Assembly: GCA_947499125.1 (NCBI GenBank)
Contig: CANMMP010000001.1
Location: forward strand, 310,001 to 374,000
Length of the DNA stretch: 64,000 bases
Origin: an uncultured Pontibacter sp.
Lineage (GTDB): Bacteria > Bacteroidota > Bacteroidia > Cytophagales > Hymenobacteraceae
Direction of reading: 5' to 3'
Shown here: positions 46,050-53,103 of the stretch, one piece after another
Numbering within the stretch: the stretch's first letter is position 1
Layout: each line of letters opens with the position of its first letter
Program-made: the position numbers and the translations under genes
Notes under the pieces: model-generated
What the model saw: the letters and a program-made list of their open reading frames with translations, nothing else
Database searches by the model: none
What the model was told of the DNA's origin: nothing

Positions 46050-47327
46050 ATGAAAAAATGGTACACCCTCTATAACAACATCTTACACCTGCACTTTTCC
46101 GAAGGCTTTTATAGTTTACCGGAAAGCGCCAAGAATGCCGTATCGCCTACCCAACCTACAAAGCGCTTTTTAAAAGTAGCAGGCTATAGTCTGGTTAGGC
46201 TGATTGGTAATCTTTTTAAGCAAGTAGAGCAACCCGAAAAGCTTCAGGGAAAGGTGTGGTTGTATGTAGTAAGCCAAAATAATTACGACAGCCTTAAATT
46301 TATAGAAACCGGCTTGCCTGATGCTGTTTTTGTGGCCGGACAAAGTAAGAATGTCGGTAATTATAATACTATAGTTAATCGCTTGTCTTTGCGCAAAAAG
46401 CTATTTTACTACTATAAGTTTCTGCCACTTTTCCTGGAGTTTCTGAAGCATAAAAAAGAAAGCACCCTAAGGTTTTATGATGTGCTGTTTGATGCTGTCG
46501 GGTTTTATGAAGTGTACTTGCAGAAGTTGCACGAATACAAGCCAACAACTATAGTTTTCGCCAATGACCACAACCCTGATGCGCGGGCCATGTTACTGGC
46601 CGCCAAAGCTGTTGGCATAAAAACAGCCTACATTCAACATGCGAGTATCAGCCCCATTTTCCCGCCCCTGCAGTTTGACTTGAACATGCTGGAAGGCCAG
46701 GATGCGCTGGACAAGTATAAACTTTGCGGACCTGTAGAAGGCGGGGTGGAATTGATCGGGATGCCGAAATCCGATGCCTACGCCAACTATAGAAACAAAA
46801 ACCGGGAGATCAGAACTATAGGTATCGGCTGCAATCTGATGGATGATATTGTGGAAGTAGAAAAGTTGCTGCGCCAGCTAACTATAGACTTCCCAACTAT
46901 AAACTTTATACTTAGGCCCCACCCGCGCGATACACGCAACTATAAACCGCTTTTAACTATAAACTCCAACATCCACATTTCTGATGGCAGCACTGAGCCA
47001 ACTTTTGATTACCTGCGCCGAATAGATGTTCAGATAAGTGGCAACTCGGGCATTCACTTAGAGGCGACTTTGCTCAATGTGTGGTCTATCTTTTACAACA
47101 TGAATCCTCAGGAGAACCTGAACGATTACTATGGTTTTATAGAACATGGTTTGGTGGATGCTGCAGCAGACTATAACGACCTAAAAGATCTCCTACAAAA
47201 GCATCTGCATAACAAGCCAGATGTATACTATCGTGCTAAATATTATAATGCTACCGTGGGCACCGAATATGATGGCAGAAGTGGTGAGTTGGCCTTGCAA
47301 CATCTGCAAGAGTTTATCGCGCACTAA
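46050..47327 (+). CDS. Candidate GT-B-type glycosyltransferase of the pse locus
   Basis: This is a 425-residue cytoplasmic protein. The central and C-terminal parts resemble CDP-glycerol/capsule-type GT-B enzymes: AVGIKTAYIQHASISPIFPP, IGMPKSDAY, FILRPHPRDTRNY and ISGNSGIHLEA (the nucleotide-sugar contact region). No exact family is named with confidence. Position between pseI and a flippase suggests it transfers pseudaminic acid to a glycan or protein. The gene is unusually dense in AACTATA words. Confidence 0.6.
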   Translation: MKKWYTLYNNILHLHFSEGFYSLPESAKNAVSPTQPTKRFLKVAGYSLVRLIGNLFKQVEQPEKLQGKVWLYVVSQNNYDSLKFIETGLPDAVFVAGQSKNVGNYNTIVNRLSLRKKLFYYYKFLPLFLEFLKHKKESTLRFYDVLFDAVGFYEVYLQKLHEYKPTTIVFANDHNPDARAMLLAAKAVGIKTAYIQHASISPIFPPLQFDLNMLEGQDALDKYKLCGPVEGGVELIGMPKSDAYANYRNKNREIRTIGIGCNLMDDIVEVEKLLRQLTIDFPTINFILRPHPRDTRNYKPLLTINSNIHISDGSTEPTFDYLRRIDVQISGNSGIHLEATLLNVWSIFYNMNPQENLNDYYGFIEHGLVDAAADYNDLKDLLQKHLHNKPDVYYRAKYYNATVGTEYDGRSGELALQHLQEFIAH

Positions 47328-47347
47328 CCATATATCACCAAAACCTT

Positions 47348-47355
47348 TACCTTTG
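47348..47355 (+). promoter_or_regulatory. Bacteroidota -7 element before the flippase gene
   Basis: TACCTTTG is an exact TAnnTTTG match 17 bases before the ATG at 47373. It could give an internal promoter in the locus. Confidence 0.4.
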
Positions 47356-47372
47356 CTACCTGACTTTAGCCA

Positions 47373-48857
47373 ATGAGTAGAACTTTACAGCGCGAAGGTA
47401 TCTGGAACACCATTATCTCGTATGCCGGCATTGCCATCGGTTACGTGAATGTGATCCTGCTTTTCCCGAACATCCTGAACGAAGAACAGGTTGGCCTGAC
47501 GCGCCTATTGCTTACCATTTCCGAAATGTTTGCCCAGTTTGCGGCACTCGGTTTCGTGAATATGAGCGTACGCTACTTCCCTTATTTCCGCGACAAGGCA
47601 AAGCAACACCACGGTTTCCTGTTTCTGCTGCTCTCGGTGCCCATGCTGGGATTTGGTCTGATAACGATCCTGTTCCTGGTATTTAAGCCAACTATATCTG
47701 ACTATTATCGCGAAAACTCTAGCCTGCTGCTCGATTACTATTACTACATCATTCCGCTGGCCTTTTTCACGCTGCTGTTCAACCTGTTCACAGCTTACCT
47801 CAGGTCGCTTTTCAAAACAATCGTTTCGTCGTTTGTAAAAGATTTCCTGTCGCGCTTCCTTATTCTGGTGCTGCTGGTAGTGTATACCTTTGGAGTGATG
47901 GATTTCCATACGTTTGTACTGCTATATGTAGGCATTAACTCGGCTATAGCACTGGTACTGGTAGTGTATACTATGTGGCTGAAACAGTTTCATATCAGGC
48001 CGTCGCTGGCTATGGCTTCCGGTATTATTCCGCTACGTGAGCTGCTATTTTTCGGGCTCTTCACATTCATGGGAAACGTGTCGGTTACCATCATCAAAAC
48101 CGTAGACCAGGTCATGATCAGTGCGGTTAGCCTGGGAGCCAATGGTATCTATACAACTGCTTTTTTTATTACAAGCGCTATTGTTACACCAGCCTTAGCC
48201 ATCTATAAAATAGCATTCCCACAGGTAGCCGAGTTCTGGAAGGACAAGAACCTGCCCGGCCTCGGTAAATTTTACAAACAGATCACGCTCATCAACCTCA
48301 TCATCGGTTTACTGTTATTTATTGGTATCTGGGCGAATATTGATAACCTGTTCTCGTTTATGCCTGAAACTTACCGGCAAGGTAAGTATGTGGTCTTATT
48401 ATTAGCATTAGCACGTTTAGTTGACCTGGCAACCGGTATTAACGGCATCATCCTGGCCACTTCAGATAAATACCGCTGGGACCTGCTCTTTAACATTGTG
48501 CTGGCTGCCCTTACTATCTTCACGAACTATATTTTTATACCGCTGTATGGCATGAACGGCGCAGCTTTTGCCACCATGCTGTCACTGGTGTTCATTAACC
48601 TGTTGCGTATGTTCTTTGTGCTGTGGGTATATAAAATGCAGCCTTTTGCCTGGAGTTCGGTCGGTATAACACTCATTGCGGCTGTTGCGCTGGGTGTTTC
48701 TTACCTCATTCCTTACCTCGGAAATGTGTTCCTGGATATGGCCGTGCGCTCCACTGTCATAACTATAGTTTATGGTTCGTTGACCCTTGGTTTTAAAGTA
48801 TACCCGGAGCTAAATGACTGGGTGCGGAAGATCGTGAAGACTTATACTGGTTGGTAG
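47373..48857 (+). CDS. Polysaccharide flippase (Wzx/MOP superfamily)
   Basis: This is a 494-residue protein with twelve to fourteen membrane helices, beginning with WNTIISYAGIAIGYVNVILLFPNIL, a usual start for oligosaccharide flippases. VDQVMISAVSLGANGIYTTAFF matches the first-half repeat. It probably moves the pseudaminic-acid-containing lipid-linked glycan across the inner membrane. Confidence 0.88.
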   Translation: MSRTLQREGIWNTIISYAGIAIGYVNVILLFPNILNEEQVGLTRLLLTISEMFAQFAALGFVNMSVRYFPYFRDKAKQHHGFLFLLLSVPMLGFGLITILFLVFKPTISDYYRENSSLLLDYYYYIIPLAFFTLLFNLFTAYLRSLFKTIVSSFVKDFLSRFLILVLLVVYTFGVMDFHTFVLLYVGINSAIALVLVVYTMWLKQFHIRPSLAMASGIIPLRELLFFGLFTFMGNVSVTIIKTVDQVMISAVSLGANGIYTTAFFITSAIVTPALAIYKIAFPQVAEFWKDKNLPGLGKFYKQITLINLIIGLLLFIGIWANIDNLFSFMPETYRQGKYVVLLLALARLVDLATGINGIILATSDKYRWDLLFNIVLAALTIFTNYIFIPLYGMNGAAFATMLSLVFINLLRMFFVLWVYKMQPFAWSSVGITLIAAVALGVSYLIPYLGNVFLDMAVRSTVITIVYGSLTLGFKVYPELNDWVRKIVKTYTGW

Positions 48858-48880
48858 TGCAGAACCATAACCAATTAAAT

Positions 48881-48963
48881 GCCGCAAGTTTTCAACTTGT
48901 GGCTAACCATGGGGCTGGTTTGTAACTGGAGTGTTCCAGCAATATAGTTTCGGCAGTTACAAA
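48881..48963. repeat. Two adjacent inverted repeats in the spacer
   Basis: GCCGCAAGTT (48881-48890) pairs with AACTTGTGGC (48894-48903), 9 of 10 bases. TTTGTAACTG (48919-48928) pairs perfectly with CAGTTACAAA (48954-48963). Neither has a T-run. They resemble dispersed intergenic repeats rather than terminators. The 48858-49075 gap has no gene. Confidence 0.55.
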
Positions 48964-49075
48964 CTGCCTGCTATGCCCGGCCACCAGTTACCACTGCGCT
49001 CAAACTGGCGGCATGTTTATAGCCCCAACTATAACTATAGCAGGCGGCTCAAACTATAAATCCCGGGAAAAAAGC

Positions 49076-49789
49076 TTAGTAGTTGGCTGTAGTAAACGCG
49101 AAGGTTTCTTTGTTGGAGTCGAGCACCTTACCGCTTTCGCATTTCAGTACGCGTTTCGGGTATTTGTTGATGACCTCGTAGTTGTGCGTAGCCATTAGTA
49201 CAGCTGTTCCGCTGTTATTGATCTCCATAAAAAGCTGCATGATACCATCCGCCACGATCGGGTCGAGGTTTCCGGTAGGCTCATCGGCAATAAGTATAAC
49301 AGGCTCGTTCAATAGCGCACGGGCTACAACTATACGCTGTTGCTCGCCACCCGAAAGCTGGTGCGGCATTTTGTTCGCAGCCGAGTCAAGGCCTACACGC
49401 ATCAGCACTTCCGAAATGCGTTGCTTAATTTTGCTTTTATCTTTCCAGCCCGTTGCACGCAGCACAAAGCTCAGGTTCTCAGCAACACTTCTGTCAAACA
49501 ACAACTGGAAATCCTGAAAAATGATGCCAATTCGGCGACGCAGGAAGGGTACTTTTTTGCGTGGAAGTTTGCTCAGCGTAAAATCAGAAATGGAAGCTGA
49601 ACCTGTAAGCAAAGGCAGATCAGCATAAAGGGTTTTAAGTAACGAACTTTTTCCGCTGCCTGTGCGACCAACCAGGTACACAAACTCACCTTTTTCAATA
49701 TCAAAACTTACGCCACTCAAAATGGTATTGCTGTCCTGGTAAACAGCTACATCGCGAAGGGATACTATGGGTGAAGACGAAAAACTCAT
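49076..49789 (-). CDS. ftsE: Cell-division ABC transporter ATP-binding protein FtsE
   Basis: This is a 237-residue ABC ATPase. Walker A is GRTGSGKSS (Lys47), Q-loop IIFQDFQLLFDRSVAENL as in FtsE, signature LSGGEQQR, Walker B VILIADEPTGNLD, and switch His in MATHNYEVI. FtsE with FtsX controls peptidoglycan hydrolases at the septum. ftsX is not adjacent, as is common in Bacteroidota. Confidence 0.88.
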   Translation of the reverse strand: MSFSSSPIVSLRDVAVYQDSNTILSGVSFDIEKGEFVYLVGRTGSGKSSLLKTLYADLPLLTGSASISDFTLSKLPRKKVPFLRRRIGIIFQDFQLLFDRSVAENLSFVLRATGWKDKSKIKQRISEVLMRVGLDSAANKMPHQLSGGEQQRIVVARALLNEPVILIADEPTGNLDPIVADGIMQLFMEINNSGTAVLMATHNYEVINKYPKRVLKCESGKVLDSNKETFAFTTANY

Positions 49790-49803
49790 TTATACTTAAA
49801 AAC

Positions 49804-50007
49804 TTAAATCTCTAATTTCTGCAGTTTACCAAATTCCAACGACTCTATCAAAGCTGCCAGCGCATCTTCCTTCCCTTCCAAACCATAACGGTCCAGGTTT
49901 TTCAGCGGCCGGTCGGCCCGGAAATAAGCTATGAGCACGAAATTGGCATCGCGTAGCTGTATATAATCCGGAATTTTAGCCTTGCCTTTTACTTTGATGA
50001 TGTACAT
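49804..50007 (-). CDS. Small conserved-looking protein, 67 aa
   Basis: This is a 67-residue cytoplasmic protein counted from MYIIKVKGKAKIPDY. The longer frame from 50070 begins inside an AT-rich palindrome and is rejected. It has a compact alternating pattern (two or three strands, then a helix EDALAALIESLEFGKL), so it is probably folded. No family is recognised. It lies 14 bases upstream of ftsE on the same strand, so the two are likely cotranscribed. Confidence 0.65.
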   Translation of the reverse strand: MYIIKVKGKAKIPDYIQLRDANFVLIAYFRADRPLKNLDRYGLEGKEDALAALIESLEFGKLQKLEI

Positions 50008-50028
50008 GTGTCGGAATGAGTAATTAAT

Positions 50029-50078
50029 AATGTTTAATGAATAATAGAGCGTGTGTGCCCTATTATTCATTAAACATT
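50029..50078. repeat. Perfect 19-bp AT-rich inverted repeat
   Basis: AATGTTTAATGAATAATAG (50029-50047) is exactly complementary to 50060-50078, with the 12-base loop 50048-50059. It lies between the aldolase gene and the small protein gene on the same strand. It may act as a processing site or terminator, or be a dispersed palindrome; related AATGAATAATG words appear near 35075 and 39240. Confidence 0.75.
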
Positions 50079-50090
50079 ACTCATTAATAA

Positions 50091-50747
50091 TTATTTGTTG
50101 CCTTTCGCGTGGTCGGCTAAGAACTTAGACAAACCAATATCGGTAAGCGGGTGGTTCAGCAGGCTTGTAATCACATTAAGCGGGCAGGTTACCACATCAG
50201 CACCGATCTCAGCGCACTGTACCAGGTGCATTACATGGCGTACCGAAGCAGCCAGTACCTGTGTCTGGTAGCCATAGTTGCTATAGATCTGCACGATCTG
50301 GTCGATCAACTGCATACCGTCTGTAGAAACGTCATCTAAACGACCAACAAACGGAGATACATAGGTTGCTCCAGCTTTAGCAGCCAAAATAGCCTGACCA
50401 GCAGAGAATACCAGTGTACAGTTAGTTTTAATGCCTTTTTCGCTGAAATAACGGATCGCTTTCACACCGTCGCGAATCATTGGCACTTTCACCACGATGT
50501 TCGGGTGCAGCTCAGCTAAGAATTCGCCTTCTTTAATGATAGTTTCGTAATCCGTTGCGATCACTTCCGCACTGATGTCGCCATCTACAATTTCACAAAT
50601 TTTCTTGTAGTGTGCCATCACATTATCATGGCCGAAGATACCTTCTTTCGCCATCAGCGATGGGTTGGTTGTAACGCCGTCAAGCACGCCAAGATCGTGT
50701 GCTTCCTGAATTTCCTGCAGGTTTGCAGTATCGATAAAGAATTTCAT
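50091..50747 (-). CDS. fsa: Transaldolase / fructose-6-phosphate aldolase family protein
   Basis: This is a 218-residue short transaldolase-type barrel (TalC/FSA size). Opening [31 protein letters not shown] is diagnostic, Lys87 in VVKVPM is the Schiff-base residue, and [28 protein letters not shown] follows. Whether it is a transaldolase or an aldolase cannot be told from sequence alone. Confidence 0.92.
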   Translation of the reverse strand: MKFFIDTANLQEIQEAHDLGVLDGVTTNPSLMAKEGIFGHDNVMAHYKKICEIVDGDISAEVIATDYETIIKEGEFLAELHPNIVVKVPMIRDGVKAIRYFSEKGIKTNCTLVFSAGQAILAAKAGATYVSPFVGRLDDVSTDGMQLIDQIVQIYSNYGYQTQVLAASVRHVMHLVQCAEIGADVVTCPLNVITSLLNHPLTDIGLSKFLADHAKGNK

Positions 50748-50770
50748 AGGAGTTGGGATGATTATAGCTA

Positions 50771-50778
50771 CAAAGCTA
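50771..50778 (-). promoter_or_regulatory. Bacteroidota -7 element for the aldolase gene
   Basis: The minus strand reads TAGCTTTG, an exact TAnnTTTG match 23 bases before the ATG. Confidence 0.5.
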
Positions 50779-50852
50779 AACTATAAATCCTGAAAGCGGA
50801 AAGAATGCGGATATTTTTGAGGCTGGCTGCAAAGGAGCCTTGGGGTATGGGC

Positions 50853-50952
50853 AAAAAAAAGTGGCAAACCAACATCGCGCCGCTTCGACCGCCTACCCTT
50901 GCTACCTTCCGGTCCTGGGGGATTTGGCAGGAGCTGGCCGTGCCGATTTGCC
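50853..50952 (-). ncRNA. ffs: Signal recognition particle RNA (small bacterial type)
   Basis: On the minus strand the segment contains the SRP domain IV core AGGACCGGAAGGTAGCA, with the GGAA tetraloop (complement of 50905-50912), followed by AGGGTAGGCGG. The ends pair: 5' GGCAAA with 3' TTTGCC (50863-50868), closing a rod of about 90 bases. A run of eight Ts (complement of 50853-50860) ends the transcript. It pairs with Ffh to target membrane proteins. Exact ends are estimated. Confidence 0.88.
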
Positions 50953-50956
50953 GTTA

Positions 50957-50987
50957 CAAAAGTACGTAAATTCTGATGCAATGCAAA
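50957..50987 (-). promoter_or_regulatory. Complete Bacteroidota promoter of the SRP RNA
   Basis: On the minus strand, TTTG (50987-50984), a 19-base spacer, then TACTTTTG (50964-50957). This fits the -33/-7 consensus of the phylum exactly and places the start a few bases before the RNA's GGCAAA end. Confidence 0.85.
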
Positions 50988-50999
50988 CTTTATACTTCT

Positions 51000-51252
51000 A
51001 AAACATAGGTTATTTATTTGGCAGAAGTATAAAACGCACTACTTCAGGTTTTTCAGAACTAAGTTTTTTGGAATTTTACGAATTTTAGGTTTGGTTCATG
51101 CAAGTTGAGTAATAGCTTGGATGTTAACCAACCCCTGTCCCTCCTTAGAGGGGAACTTTGGCTGATGGTATAAATTAGTTTAAGTCCTATAGTTACCGCT
51201 ATCCGGTTGTTTGTCTTAATGTCCTTTGTCAAAAAAATCTTATGCCTTAATT
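51000..51252. other. Intergenic region with one dispersed-repeat fragment
   Basis: No gene seen. Around 51131-51165 a CCCCT ... CCTTAGAGGGGAACTTTG segment belongs to the same repeat family as 52863-52975. Short frames here are not convincing. Confidence 0.5.
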
Positions 51253-52302
51253 CTATACTTTGCCTTCTGCTACAATTGGGGCTTTTACAAGTATAGTTTT
51301 CAGGTTTAGCCGCACCAGGTCGCCCATGCACTTGCACTTCAGAAACTCTTTTGACTTATGGTGCTCACTTAGCTCCTGCTTTAGCTGCTCTATTTTTTCG
51401 GGAGTAGAGATCGTATCCCTTCGCATGCAATCTATCAGGTCTTTCAGGCGGTAACGTGCCGACTTTAACCTTCGGAACATGAGCGTGCGCTCTTCATTCT
51501 GGTACTGTTTTATAGTTTCGGGTTTCAGCAGCTTCATGACCAGGTCCACGATCACATTATTATCTTTAAAGAACTGTGGCAGGTACATGGTCTTTTTGCC
51601 TTCATAGCTCTGCTGGTCGAAGTCGATGGGGCGTACTCTGTACTGCTCGTCCTCAAAATCAGGAGTTATATCTACTACATAGTTATAAGAGCGCATATCG
51701 CCGAGCAAACGTACAAAACAACGTTCGTTAAATTTTACAAATTCCTTGGCAATACGCACCTTGTTCGTACCGGCACGCTCTACATACTGCTTTATAAAAA
51801 TATCCCCCGGAATGCCGGCAATATGTTCTTCTATCAGGGTATCAGCATCTACGAGGTAGTTAATGCGGCTCGGCGATAAAATGTGCTCCAGCTCCAGGCC
51901 ATAGATACGCGAGGCATCGGCGCGCTTCACGTAAAAGTAGTCGTAGTTATCGTTGAGCTGGTTCATGATCTGTACCCGGAACGGGTTTGAGTTACCGAAG
52001 GTGCAATAGTCTATCCGGGACACATACAAGTGCTCCATCACCGACATATCGCCATCAGTTTTCAGTAAGGCATAGATCATGGTCAGGCCATGGTTAAGTT
52101 CTTCCTGCGATTGCTGCTCATACATCACAGATTCCCAAAGCGTGTCCTCCCCTTTTTTATCGAAGTACGGAAACGAGTCGGCATAATGCAGTAGGTCGTC
52201 GTAGTGCACTGGCAGCTTAAAATTACGGCTATACTGGTGCAGGTATTTGCGCAAACCCCTGTTTACCGGGTAAAAGTGCTTCTTTTTAGATATTGTGTTC
52301 AC
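51253..52302 (-). CDS. Conserved-looking protein with kinase-like motifs, 349 aa
   Basis: I do not recognise the family. There is no signal peptide or membrane helix. The middle contains FVRLLGDMRSYNYVVDI followed about 20 residues later by RPIDFDQQSYEG. This spacing recalls the catalytic loop (D-x-R-x-x-N) and metal-binding DFD/DFG of atypical kinases such as HipA/APH relatives. A helical, charged C-terminal region follows (LKSARYRLKDLIDCM). The gene is alone, next to the repeat nest. The kinase reading is an inference. Confidence 0.6.
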   Translation of the reverse strand: MNTISKKKHFYPVNRGLRKYLHQYSRNFKLPVHYDDLLHYADSFPYFDKKGEDTLWESVMYEQQSQEELNHGLTMIYALLKTDGDMSVMEHLYVSRIDYCTFGNSNPFRVQIMNQLNDNYDYFYVKRADASRIYGLELEHILSPSRINYLVDADTLIEEHIAGIPGDIFIKQYVERAGTNKVRIAKEFVKFNERCFVRLLGDMRSYNYVVDITPDFEDEQYRVRPIDFDQQSYEGKKTMYLPQFFKDNNVIVDLVMKLLKPETIKQYQNEERTLMFRRLKSARYRLKDLIDCMRRDTISTPEKIEQLKQELSEHHKSKEFLKCKCMGDLVRLNLKTILVKAPIVAEGKV

Positions 52303-53103
52303 GGGTGTTCGGGTGATGATGAAAATGTGTTTGTAAGCAAGCTATCAACTATACTTTATTTTGGCGTCTATAGTTTGAGTTGTAAGATAAGTATAATGTG
52401 TAAGACCCGGCATAGTGCGTAGCTCCTGCGAGTTTCTGGTGTTACAGTATCTTAAATGTCATCCCGAGCACAGCCGAGGGATCTTAAGTGTCTGATAGTT
52501 TGAATTTATAGTTGATTGAAACAAGCTATAACTTTATAGTTACTTTTTATCCTGAGAGCTCTACTCACCTACAGTTTTATAGTCAGCTTGGCTCGCTCAC
52601 GGCCGCGAGGCCTCGTCTTCGGGCATCGCGCTGCTGCTTTCTTGCTATCCTTGTACCTCGGGTTGCCTTACGGCACCGCAACAAATCAAAGGCGCTCAAC
52701 CCAAAGACTGGAAAACTTCGCATAGCCACCGCTTAACTATAGCTAGATACTATAAGCTTCGACCTTTCTCGTGATAGTAATTCCGTAGGGACAGGTTGCG
52801 ACCTGTCCGCTCAATACCGTCAACTATAGAACTATAAAGAAATCTACAGCTATGACAGAACTGTCCCCTTGAGGGGACTATAGGGGTGTTTGCTCGCCAA
52901 AGTAAAACATCCCCCTACCCCCTTCAAAGGGGGACTTTGTTCAGCTAAAACTCCCCGCCTTAGATAAGGAGGGGTTAGGGGTGGTTGGATTTTGCGGACT
53001 ATGAAAATATAATACAACACACCCACAAAACCCTCCTTGTTTGCTTCCTTTTCTATTTTGGAGTAATTTCAGGCAATCAAACTTTAACTTCTAATATTAA
53101 CTC
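52303..53103. repeat. Gene-free nest of dispersed intergenic repeats
   Basis: About 800 bases without a credible gene. At least four palindromic repeat types occur: GTCATCCCGAGC ... GAGGGATCTT (52458-52485); a GC-rich segment with GGCCGCGAGGCC (52590-52720); GGACAGGT-TGCG-ACCTGTCC (52789-52808), a perfect 8-bp hairpin; and C/G-run hairpins at 52863-52878, 52918-52933 and 52952-52975. Such repeats are common in Bacteroidota spacers. The promoter of the S46 peptidase should lie near the right end. Confidence 0.7.

Noticed and set aside
51059..51337. A 92-residue minus-strand ORF
   Set aside because: It overlaps the 3' end of the 349-residue gene and a repeat fragment, and shows no coding character.
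52512..52736. A 74-residue plus-strand ORF in the repeat nest
   Set aside because: It is built from the GC-rich dispersed repeat and has no protein-like pattern.
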